The translations under genes and the position numbers were made by a program. This document shows, piece after piece, positions 1-5,886 of a DNA stretch of 9,120 nucleotides. This DNA comes from CAYYJM01 sp964471755 (lineage in GTDB: Bacteria; Planctomycetota; Planctomycetia; Gemmatales; Gemmataceae): positions 1-9,120 of the forward strand of contig CAYYJM010000259.1 in NCBI GenBank assembly GCA_964471755.1. Reading direction: 5' to 3'. Positions within the stretch are counted from its first letter, which is position 1, and each line of letters opens with the position of its first letter. The notes beneath the pieces are model-generated. The model searched no databases. It saw only the letters and a program-made list of their open reading frames with translations, and had not been told where the DNA came from.

Positions 1-507
1 GAGCGCGAGCTGAAGAACAAGGACCACATCAAGATCGGACCGATCGAGTTTGAGGTCGTCCTGGAAGCTGCGGCGCTACCCCAGCCGGAAAAGAAGGCCG
101 CCGTGCCGGTGGCCAAGAAGCCGGCGACTCCCGTCAAGAAGCCGACCCCCGTCCGCGCGACGGCCGGCCAGGGCTCCAGCGCCACGGAACTCGAAACGAC
201 AACCGAAGTATCGAGCACCGGCGAGGAAACCCTCGGGACCGGCGATTCCGGCGACGACGACATCGCCGCCATGCTTCTCTCTCTGGGCGACGACAGTGGC
301 AGTGCCTCGTCCACCGCGACCAACGAGGCCANNNNNNNNNNCATTCCCGACGGCAGCACCGTCATGGACATGCCGGTCCCGGCGGAACTCCAGGAAGGAG
401 GCGAAGCGGGCGACAAGGACAAGGGTCAGAAGGTCAAGGAGCAACAGCAGAATACCTCGCAAGCTGCTCGCGATATTCTCTCCAAATACATGCGTCGGCC
501 GCGCTGA
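1..507 (+). CDS. FHA-domain protein, 3' part only (gene starts before the window)
   Basis: The reading frame is open from base 1 to the TGA at 505-507 (168 codons visible). The first ~22 residues, with K-D-H-I-K-I-G-P and F-E-V-V-L, look like the last two beta strands of a forkhead-associated (FHA) fold, which binds phosphothreonine peptides. The phosphopeptide-binding loops would lie upstream of the window and cannot be checked. A Pro/Ala/Lys/Thr-rich, probably disordered linker follows. Then come a short acidic-hydrophobic patch (D-D-D-I-A-A-M-L-L-S-L, about residues 85-95), another charged linker, and a basic C-tail (A-A-R-D-I-L-S-K-Y-M-R-R-P-R) that looks conserved rather than linker-like. 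The frame continues across the 10-N gap at 332-341, so that stretch of protein is unknown. mutY starts 11 bases downstream, suggesting cotranscription. The role is inferred to be Ser/Thr-kinase signalling; the partner is unknown. The FHA call is moderate because only the domain end is present. Confidence 0.7.
   Translation, partial: ERELKNKDHIKIGPIEFEVVLEAAALPQPEKKAAVPVAKKPATPVKKPTPVRATAGQGSSATELETTTEVSSTGEETLGTGDSGDDDIAAMLLSLGDDSGSASSTATNEAXXXXIPDGSTVMDMPVPAELQEGGEAGDKDKGQKVKEQQQNTSQAARDILSKYMRRPR
332..341. other. Assembly gap or masked bases (10 N)
   Basis: Ten undetermined bases lie inside the FHA-protein gene. With the flanking a331 and c342 they fill exactly four codons, and the frame on both sides gives a plausible protein ending in a conserved-looking tail. 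The gap length is therefore either right or off by a multiple of three. Confidence 0.99.
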
Positions 508-518
508 GGCCGGGCATC

Positions 519-1640
519 GTGGCTCGCCGTCGATCCGCCGAGAGTACCTCCCCTCCTCCCGCCTCCCTGACCGGGCCCCTGCGGGAGTCGGTGGCCGTGC
601 GCCTGCTCGCCTGGTTCGATCAGCACCATCGGCTCCTGCCCTGGCGTCGCAATCGAGACCCCTACGCCATCTGGGTCAGTGAGGTCATGCTCCAGCAGAC
701 CCAGGTAGCCATGGTCATTCCGTATTTCGAGCGCTTCCTGGCCGCGTTTCCGGACATCGCCGCGCTCGCCGCCGCCTCCGAACAGGAGGTTCTGCGTCTC
801 TGGGAGGGCCTCGGCTACTACCGGCGGGCCCGCGATCTGCATCGTGCTGCCCGCCTGCTCGTCGAGCGCCACGGCGGCGCGATGCCGCGGGATGTCGAGG
901 CCGTCGCCGAGTTGCCCGGCCTGGGGCCGTACACGCGCAACGCCGTTCTGTCTCAGGCTTTCGATCTACGTCTGCCGATCCTGGAAGCGAATAGTCAGCG
1001 CGTCCTGAGCCGACTCTTTGGCCGGCGCGACGATCCACGAACGACGCCGGCCCGCCGCTGGCTCTGGCAGATGGCCGAGACCCTGCTCCCCGAGCAGCGT
1101 GCCGGCGACTTCAACCAGGCCCTGATGGAACTCGGCTCCCTCGTCTGCACGCCGACGACTCCCGCCTGTGATCGGTGTCCCCTGGCGACCGAATGCCAGG
1201 CTCGCATCAGTGGCCAGCCGGAGGCGTTTCCCGAGCGGGCCGCGCCGCCGACCGTGATCGATGTCTTCGAGCGGGCTCTGGTGGTTCGCCATGAGGAGCG
1301 CGTTCTCCTGGTGCAGCGTCCGGCGACGGCCCGGCGCTGGGCCAGCCTGTGGGAGTTTCCCCATGCCGAGGTCGATGCGGCCGAGGCGATCGGCCCCGCG
1401 CTGCTTCGCCTGGCTCGCGACCTGCTCGGCCTGGAGGTGACGCCCGGTCGGGAGCTGGCCATCCTCAAGCACGGCGTGACGCGCTTCCGGATCACCCTGG
1501 CCTGTCATGACGCGACGTGGACGGCTGGTGAGTTCGTCTCGCCCTTCTATGTCCAGTGCCGCTGGGTGGGCCGGGAGGAACTGGCGACGCATCCGTTGAG
1601 TTCGGTCCAGCGCCGACTCGCCGGGCGAGTCTTCATTTAG
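519..1640 (+). CDS. mutY: A/G-specific adenine DNA glycosylase MutY
   Basis: MutY removes adenine mispaired with 8-oxoguanine (or G), starting base excision repair that prevents G:C to T:A transversions. The protein is 373 aa, a normal length. Visible features in order are: L-P-W-R-R near residue 42; the S-E-V-M-L-Q-Q-T-Q helix with catalytic Glu55; the helix-hairpin-helix L-P-G-L-G-P-Y-T; an intact 4Fe-4S site C210-X6-C217-X2-C220-X5-C226; and from about residue 245 a NUDIX-like C-terminal domain containing L-W-E-F-P-H. Two oddities stand out. The catalytic Asp (D138 in E. coli, in I-L-D-G-N) is Glu156, within I-L-E-A-N. The 8-oxoG-sensing FSH loop is replaced by V320-T321-R322. The start is GTG at 519, because the next in-frame ATG falls inside the catalytic helix; an in-frame GTG at 591 is possible but would shorten the N-terminus. 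No strong ribosome binding site is seen. The stop TAG overlaps the repeat element at 1636. Confidence 0.95.
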   Translation: MARRRSAESTSPPPASLTGPLRESVAVRLLAWFDQHHRLLPWRRNRDPYAIWVSEVMLQQTQVAMVIPYFERFLAAFPDIAALAAASEQEVLRLWEGLGYYRRARDLHRAARLLVERHGGAMPRDVEAVAELPGLGPYTRNAVLSQAFDLRLPILEANSQRVLSRLFGRRDDPRTTPARRWLWQMAETLLPEQRAGDFNQALMELGSLVCTPTTPACDRCPLATECQARISGQPEAFPERAAPPTVIDVFERALVVRHEERVLLVQRPATARRWASLWEFPHAEVDAAEAIGPALLRLARDLLGLEVTPGRELAILKHGVTRFRITLACHDATWTAGEFVSPFYVQCRWVGREELATHPLSSVQRRLAGRVFI

Positions 1641-1711
1641 CGGCGGGCTTGCCCGCCGTCCGACGAAGACCGCGGACGAAATCAAGAACCGCCGGCCAGC
1701 CGGCGGCTAAA
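1636..1711. repeat. 76-base nested-hairpin intergenic element between mutY and rph
   Basis: The element is bounded by TTTAGC (1636-1641) and its reverse complement GCTAAA (1706-1711). Inside are a perfect 8-bp hairpin at 1641-1658 (arms CGGCGGGC and GCCCGCCG), a 6-bp hairpin with arms 1657-1662 and 1673-1678, and a second perfect 8-bp hairpin at 1689-1706 (arms CCGCCGGC and GCCGGCGG). The left end supplies the TAG stop codon of mutY, and the right end runs into the Shine-Dalgarno region of rph. The layout resembles REP/BIME-type or miniature palindromic elements. Only one copy lies in this window, so calling it a dispersed repeat is inference. Confidence 0.6.
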
Positions 1712-1715
1712 GGAA

Positions 1716-1720
1716 GAGGA
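1716..1720 (+). promoter_or_regulatory. Ribosome binding site of rph
   Basis: GAGGA lies 9 bases before the ATG at 1730, with AGGA just upstream at 1711-1714. It fixes the rph start at 1730; the frame is open back to 1556, but that would overlap mutY and add unconserved sequence. Confidence 0.7.
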
Positions 1721-1729
1721 CCCGCTCCG

Positions 1730-2491
1730 ATGACCGCACCGACACGCAACGATCGCCAGCACAACGAGATCCGGCCGCTCTCCTTCCAGCGGCACTTCAC
1801 CGGCCAGGCTCCCGGCAGCGTCCTGGTCGCTCTCGGTCGAACCACCGTCCTCTGCACCTGCTGCGTCGAGGCGAACGTGCCGCCCTTCCTGGTCGGCACC
1901 GGCAAGGGCTGGCTGACGGCCGAGTACGCCATGCTGCCCGGTTCGACGAACACCCGCAAGGCCCGCGACCGCGCCGGTAAGGTCGATGGCCGGGGCATCG
2001 AGATCCAGCGGCTCATCGGCCGAAGTCTGCGGGCCATCGTCGATCTGGCCCAGCTCGGCGAGAGGACCCTGTGGATCGACTGCGACGTTCTCGAAGCCGA
2101 CGGCGGCACCCGGACCGCGGCCATCAACGGTGCCTTCGTCGCCCTTGTCGATGCCCTCACCGCCCTGCGCAAGGTTCCCCCGCCACCGACGCACACGCCC
2201 CTGCCGGAGGTGTCGGCCATCGTCCGCGACAGCGTGGCGGCGATCAGTGTCGGTCTGCTCGACGAGGCCGAGCGGCTTGACCTGGACTATCGCGAGGACC
2301 GGGACGCCGAAGTCGACATGAACCTGGTCATGACAGGTCGAGGCCGCATCGTCGAGGCCCAGGCCGGCGGCGAGGAGGCGACCTTCACTCAGGACCAGCT
2401 CGACCGGATGCTCAGGCTGGGCAAGCTGGGCATCGAAACGGTCACGGCCGGCCAGAAGAAGGCGCTGGCCGCGAATTGGCCTCTGGACTGA
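1730..2491 (+). CDS. rph: Ribonuclease PH
   Basis: RNase PH is a phosphorolytic 3'-to-5' exoribonuclease that trims the 3' ends of tRNA precursors using inorganic phosphate. It normally acts as a hexamer in the cytoplasm. The 253-residue product spans the whole family length. Recognisable blocks are N-E-I-R-P-L near the N-terminus, G-W-L-T-A-E-Y-A-M-L-P, the phosphate-site Arg88 in G-R-G-I-E-I-Q-R, L-I-G-R-S-L-R-A, D-C-D-V-L-E-A-D-G-G-T127-R128-T-A, and the metal-site acidic cluster D184-L-D-Y-R-E-D190 followed by V-D-M-N-L-V-M. A short Pro-rich insertion (about residues 149-158) lies between the two conserved halves, a place where family members vary. All expected active-site residues are present, so the enzyme should be active. 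It follows mutY by 89 bases, through the hairpin element at 1636-1711, and could be read from the same transcript. Confidence 0.97.
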   Translation: MTAPTRNDRQHNEIRPLSFQRHFTGQAPGSVLVALGRTTVLCTCCVEANVPPFLVGTGKGWLTAEYAMLPGSTNTRKARDRAGKVDGRGIEIQRLIGRSLRAIVDLAQLGERTLWIDCDVLEADGGTRTAAINGAFVALVDALTALRKVPPPPTHTPLPEVSAIVRDSVAAISVGLLDEAERLDLDYREDRDAEVDMNLVMTGRGRIVEAQAGGEEATFTQDQLDRMLRLGKLGIETVTAGQKKALAANWPLD

Positions 2492-2512
2492 AACGCGAGC
2501 GCATGGTATAGC
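2484..2512 (+). promoter_or_regulatory. Candidate sigma70-like promoter for the SPOR-like gene
   Basis: TGGACT (2484-2489, 4 of 6 to TTGACA) is followed after 17 bases by TATAGC (2507-2512, 4 of 6 to TATAAT). An extended -10 TG dinucleotide lies at 2504-2505. The -35 box overlaps the last rph codons, and the -10 box is 50 bases before the next ATG. The match is modest, and planctomycete promoters often depart from this consensus. Confidence 0.3.
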
Positions 2513-2562
2513 CTCCGCCCTCTGTCGAATAGTGAGACCGAGAGCGAACAGGAGGCGAGCCG

Positions 2563-3546
2563 ATGAAGAGGATGCGTTGGCTGCTGGCCGCTACCTGGCT
2601 GGCGATCCTGGCCTGGGCCGCGCCCCGCGTGGACGCCAACCCCGACCAGGCTTATGCGTTGACACCCCAGGCCGGCGAATGGCTCGTCTGTGCCGCCAGC
2701 TACACCGGCCCCGAGGCCCGGGACCTGGCCGTCCAGCTGGCGACCTGGATCCGGGCGAAATTCCGCACCCCGGTCTACCTCTACAACCGCTCCGACGAGG
2801 AGCGGCAGCGGCTCAATGCCGAGTACGCCAGCCGTGGCGTCAAGAAGCATGTCCGCGTCCAGGATCAGGTCGCCGTCCTCGTTGGCGGCTACGCCGATCT
2901 GGACAAGGCGAGCCAGGCGCGCGACGTGGTCCGCAAGTGGCCTCTGCCGGAACTGAAGCTCGCCAGTGGCAAGCCCGCCTTCGACATGGAGACGATCTTC
3001 AAGACCGACGCCAACGGCAAACAGGTGCCGGAGACGCACCCGGTCAATCCGTTCGCCTCGGCCCTGACGATCCGCAATCCTCTGGCTCCGAAGGCGAGTC
3101 AGCGGCCCAAGTTCGATCCGATCCTGACGAAGCTGAACCAGGGCGAGGACTTCAGTCTGCTGAACAATTCCAGGCCGTGGACCCTGGCCGTCAAGCAGTA
3201 CGCTGGCGGTTCGGTGATGACCGATCAGCAGGTGACGACCTCGCTGTGGGACCGGCTGTTTGGCTCGAACGGTTCGCAGGCGCTGGACGCGGCCGGCAAG
3301 CAGGCCCATGAACTGGCGCGTGTTCTGCGCAAGCTCGGCTTCGAGGCCTGGGTGCTGCACACGCGTTCCAGCAGTGTCGTCACCGTGGGCGGCTTCGATC
3401 GTGTCGATGATCCGGAGATCGGCCCGATGCGTGCCCGGCTGACCCAGCTCACCCAGCAGGTCATCAACGCCAGTCAGAATCGTCAGGATCCGTTCCAGCT
3501 CTTCGCCATGCCGTTGCCGATGGAAGTGCCCCGGGCGGCGAAGTAA
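2563..3546 (+). CDS. Secreted protein with two SPOR-like modules (function unknown)
   Basis: This 327-aa protein has a clear signal peptide: M-K-R-M-R, a hydrophobic stretch W-L-L-A-A-T-W-L-A-I-L-A-W-A-A, and likely cleavage after V-D-A near residue 26. The product is therefore periplasmic or exported. The mature part appears to contain the same pattern twice. Module 1 (about 38-130) runs W40-L-V-C-A-A-S-Y, a helix, P-V-Y-L-Y, then V107-G-G-Y and another helix. Module 2 (about 204-290) runs W206-T-L-A-V-K-Q-Y, a long helix, E-A-W-V-L-H, then V275-G-G-F. This beta-helix-beta, beta-helix-beta layout with V-x-V-G-x-F/Y resembles SPOR domains, which bind glycan strands of peptidoglycan lacking stem peptides. 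The assignment is by eye and uncertain. A strong AGGAGG (2550-2555) sits 7 bases before the ATG. The gene lies 71 bases after rph and may have its own promoter. Signal peptide and gene call are firm; function is not. Confidence 0.85.
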   Translation: MKRMRWLLAATWLAILAWAAPRVDANPDQAYALTPQAGEWLVCAASYTGPEARDLAVQLATWIRAKFRTPVYLYNRSDEERQRLNAEYASRGVKKHVRVQDQVAVLVGGYADLDKASQARDVVRKWPLPELKLASGKPAFDMETIFKTDANGKQVPETHPVNPFASALTIRNPLAPKASQRPKFDPILTKLNQGEDFSLLNNSRPWTLAVKQYAGGSVMTDQQVTTSLWDRLFGSNGSQALDAAGKQAHELARVLRKLGFEAWVLHTRSSSVVTVGGFDRVDDPEIGPMRARLTQLTQQVINASQNRQDPFQLFAMPLPMEVPRAAK

Positions 3547-3595
3547 ATCGGCGATCCGCGCTGGCTGTCGCCGCGCAGGCTCGCCGTCGATGCTC

Positions 3596-3626
3596 CTGCC
3601 CGCTAGACTCACCAGTCAGCGGGCAG
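3596..3626 (+). promoter_or_regulatory. Strong 13-bp hairpin in the aminotransferase leader
   Basis: CTGCCCGCT (3596-3604) pairs with AGCGGGCAG (3618-3626). After one bulged A (3605), GACT (3606-3609) pairs with AGTC (3614-3617), leaving a CACC loop. The result is 13 base pairs with a 4-base loop. No T-tract follows, so it is not a textbook intrinsic terminator. It sits 49 bases after the upstream stop codon and 32 bases before the aminotransferase ATG, so it may act as a 3'-end stabiliser or as a leader structure. Confidence 0.6.
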
Positions 3627-3658
3627 CAGAGATCCGCCGGCCGGTCGGTATCTACCAC

Positions 3659-4882
3659 ATGCAGAGCGAACCGAACACGCCCCAGACGCCGTTTCAGATC
3701 AACGTCGCCGACCGCGTCAAGCGGCTGCCGCCGTACCTGTTCGGCAAGATCAACGACCTGAAGTACCGCAAGCGACGAGCCGGCATCGACATCATCGACC
3801 TGGGCATGGGCAATCCCTCGGACGTGCCCGATCTCCAGGTCATCGAGAAGCTCTGCGAGGCGGCCCACGACGACCGCAATCACCGCTACTCGGTCAGCAA
3901 TGGTCTGTTCAACCTCCGCCGCGAGGCCGCTCTCCGCTACGCGCGCAAGCACGGCGTGCAGCTCGACCCCGACACCGAGGTCCTGGCCGGCCTTGGCTCC
4001 AAGGAGGTCTTCAGCCACATGTGCCTGGCCCTGCTCGGGCCGGGCGACACGGTCATCGTGCCGGCTCCGTCGTTTCCGATCCACGTCTACGCCCCGGCCC
4101 TGGCGTCGGCCAACGTCATCAGCCTCGATTGCACGAAGCCGGATCTGTTTCTCAGCCGTGTCGCCGAGGTCGCCGAGCATCTGTATCCCCGGCCGAAGGT
4201 CCTCATCCTCAACTTCCCGCACAACCCGACGACGACGGTGGTCGAGAAGGATTTCTTCGTCGATGCCGTCAAGCTGGCTCGCCGGTTCGGCTTCATGATC
4301 CTGCACGACTTCGCCTACGGAGACGTCTGCTTCGACGGCTACCATGCGCCGAGCTTCCTAAGCGTGCCGGGTGCGAAGGAGGTCGGCATCGAGACGACGA
4401 CGATGAGCAAGGGCTACAACATGGCCGGCTGGCGTCTCGGTTTCTGTGCCGGCAACAGCGAGATGGTTCGAGCCCTGGCGACGATCAAGGGTTACTACGA
4501 CTACGGCATGTTCGCACCGATTCAGATCGCCGGCATCATCGCCCTGCGGACGGGTGACGACCTGGTCGAGAAGCAGGCGGCCGAGTACCAGCTGAGGCGT
4601 GACGTTCTTGTCGAGGGCCTCCAGCGCATCGGCTGGGACGTGACGCCACCGAAGGCGAGCATGTTCGTCTGGGCGCAGTATCCGAAGGAGTGGCGCGAGA
4701 AGATGGGCTCGATTGATTTCGCGATGAAGCTGATCGAAGAGGCCGAGGTGGCGGTGAGTCCCGGCCGTGGCTTCGGCGATCTGGGCGAGGGCTATCTGCG
4801 GCTAGCCCTGGTCGAGAACGAGCAGCGTCTGCGGCAGGCGGTGCGACAGATCGGTCGTTGTCTGCGCGTCGGCGAGGCGTGA
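3659..4882 (+). CDS. alaC: PLP-dependent class I/II aminotransferase, AlaC type
   Basis: This is a fold-type I pyridoxal-phosphate aminotransferase of 407 aa. It matches the E. coli AlaC (YfdZ) layout throughout: V-K-R-L-P-P-Y-L-F near the start, D-I-I-D-L-G-M-G-N-P, L-G-S-K-E, P-S-F-P-I-H-V-Y, F-P-H-N189-P-T, D217-F-A-Y220, the PLP Schiff-base Lys251 in M-S-K-G-Y-N-M-A-G-W-R, P-K-A-S-M-F-V-W-A and the carboxylate-binding Arg381. AlaC makes alanine from pyruvate with glutamate as donor. LL-diaminopimelate aminotransferase (DapL) and other relatives are close, so the substrate is not certain. The frame opens at 3590, but ATG 3659 places 16 residues before the conserved block as in AlaC and avoids translating the hairpin at 3596-3626. 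No good ribosome binding site precedes either start. The gene is followed after 15 bases by a long palindrome. Confidence 0.93.
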   Translation: MQSEPNTPQTPFQINVADRVKRLPPYLFGKINDLKYRKRRAGIDIIDLGMGNPSDVPDLQVIEKLCEAAHDDRNHRYSVSNGLFNLRREAALRYARKHGVQLDPDTEVLAGLGSKEVFSHMCLALLGPGDTVIVPAPSFPIHVYAPALASANVISLDCTKPDLFLSRVAEVAEHLYPRPKVLILNFPHNPTTTVVEKDFFVDAVKLARRFGFMILHDFAYGDVCFDGYHAPSFLSVPGAKEVGIETTTMSKGYNMAGWRLGFCAGNSEMVRALATIKGYYDYGMFAPIQIAGIIALRTGDDLVEKQAAEYQLRRDVLVEGLQRIGWDVTPPKASMFVWAQYPKEWREKMGSIDFAMKLIEEAEVAVSPGRGFGDLGEGYLRLALVENEQRLRQAVRQIGRCLRVGEA

Positions 4883-4897
4883 GCGAGTTCTGTCTGG

Positions 4898-5009
4898 TCT
4901 GACTTTTTTGGACTGCGGGGATCCTTCACCGCTCTGGCTTTCTGGCTTGCGCGGAAGAGAGTCAGAAAGTCAGAGCGGCAAAGAATTGCCGCACTCCAAA
5001 AAAGTCAGA
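4898..5009. repeat. 112-base near-perfect palindrome (MITE-like or terminator-like)
   Basis: The left arm 4898-4948 pairs with the right arm 4959-5009 in one unbroken register (paired positions always sum to 9907) around a 10-base loop. By eye, 46 of 51 positions pair, four of them as G-U wobbles; mismatches are at 4913, 4919, 4923, 4927 and 4928. The outer part carries T6 (4904-4909) facing A6 (4998-5003). The right arm also folds on itself, GCGGCAA (4975-4981) with TTGCCGC (4986-4992), giving an alternative cruciform. It fills most of the gap between the aminotransferase and methyltransferase genes. It has no ORF and no obvious target-site duplication. It could be a miniature palindromic element that also terminates transcription. 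Confidence 0.8.
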
Positions 5010-5086
5010 ACCGAGCCAGCCACTCGCCTGTGCTGCGAGTTCCGTCGAGTATCCGGATTCCGATCTGTTCCCTGACGAGATGGGCC

Positions 5087-5845
5087 ATGTCTCAGGCGCA
5101 CCACTGGAGCGAGGCAGCCGCCGACTACGAAGCTCTCTTCATCGACCCGTACGCTCCAGGCAGTGATAATCCACTGCCGGCGCTGCTGGCGAAGATCCCC
5201 CAGGCGAACCAGAAGGTCGTCGCCGACCTCGGCTGTGGCACCGGGCCGCTCCTGCCCTTGCTGGCTCGCACCTTCGGCCAGGTCCACGCCATCGACTTCG
5301 CATCGGGCATGCTCGACCGGGCTCGCGAATGCGTCAAGGATTGCACCAACGTCGCCCTGCACACCAGCGATCTGACACGGCTACCGGAACTCGGCCTGCG
5401 TTTTGATGTTGCCGTCGCCGTCAACAGTCTGGTCATGCCCGACCTGGCCGCCCTGGAGGCGACCCTGGTCGGCATTCACGCCTGCCTGAACCCGGGCGGT
5501 CGATTCTTCGCCGTGCTGCCGGCGATGGACGGCATCCAGTATCACAGCCTGCTACTGCTCGATCACTTCCGCGAGCAGGGCCTCACGGCGATGGCCGCCC
5601 GCTCCGAGACCGCCCGCGTGGGCGAGCATGCGCTCTACGATTTCACCTGGTCGGCCTTCCGCTACCGTGGCCTGGATCAGCACTTCTGGCAGCCCTACGA
5701 GATCCCCTACCGCTTTGGTCGAGCCGGCTTCGTGGACGTTCGCCAGCGGAAGCTCCGTCTCACCTGGAACCAGCTCGCACTGGGCGCGCGACTGGCTCAC
5801 CTGCCGGCTCCGTGGGACTGGCTCGTTCGCGCTGGCAAGGCGTGA
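5087..5845 (+). CDS. Class I SAM-dependent methyltransferase, substrate unknown
   Basis: This cytoplasmic protein of 252 aa has the Rossmann-like SAM-binding fold. Motif I is V-V-A-D47-L-G-C-G-T-G53. The acidic residue at the end of strand beta2 is Asp70 in H-A-I-D-F-A-S-G-M-L-D-R-A. A motif III-like strand D-V-A-V-A-V-N-S-L-V follows, then L-N-P-G-G-R-F-F-A-V-L, the usual post-motif segment. The N-terminal H-H-W-S-E-A-A-A-D-Y-E resembles small-molecule methyltransferases of the UbiE/Methyltransf_11 group, and the C-terminal third is unassigned. ATG 5087 is preferred over the in-frame GTG at 5030, because the added 19 residues look unconserved and begin close to the palindrome at 4898-5009. 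No clear Shine-Dalgarno is present. Neighbours do not point to a substrate. Confidence 0.85.
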   Translation: MSQAHHWSEAAADYEALFIDPYAPGSDNPLPALLAKIPQANQKVVADLGCGTGPLLPLLARTFGQVHAIDFASGMLDRARECVKDCTNVALHTSDLTRLPELGLRFDVAVAVNSLVMPDLAALEATLVGIHACLNPGGRFFAVLPAMDGIQYHSLLLLDHFREQGLTAMAARSETARVGEHALYDFTWSAFRYRGLDQHFWQPYEIPYRFGRAGFVDVRQRKLRLTWNQLALGARLAHLPAPWDWLVRAGKA

Positions 5846-5872
5846 GGCGACCCCCGAGCGGGCCGCTTCACG
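5841..5872. terminator. Hairpin at the convergent gene ends (possible bidirectional terminator)
   Basis: Bases 5841-5849 pair with 5864-5872 over nine positions including one G-U. After one mismatch, three more C-G pairs form around a 6-base loop. It overlaps the methyltransferase stop codon (5843-5845) and lies 14 bases beyond the stop of the convergent coiled-coil gene. There is no T-tract on either side, so termination is inferred from position only. Confidence 0.35.
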
Positions 5873-5886
5873 CTGACATCATCACA

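Noticed and set aside
1556..1729. Upstream in-frame extension of rph
   Set aside because: It overlaps the end of mutY and the hairpin element. RNase PH begins at the ATG at 1730, which has its own ribosome binding site.
2389..3612. A 407-residue minus-strand ORF opposite the SPOR-like gene
   Set aside because: Antisense shadow; the plus strand has a signal peptide and AGGAGG, while this ORF has neither recognisable motifs nor a start signal.
3590..3658. Upstream ATG of the aminotransferase
   Set aside because: It would translate the 13-bp hairpin and add residues not found in AlaC-type enzymes; ATG 3659 fits the family length.
5030..5086. GTG start of the methyltransferase
   Set aside because: The extra 19 residues show no family resemblance; the conserved N-terminus follows ATG 5087 directly.
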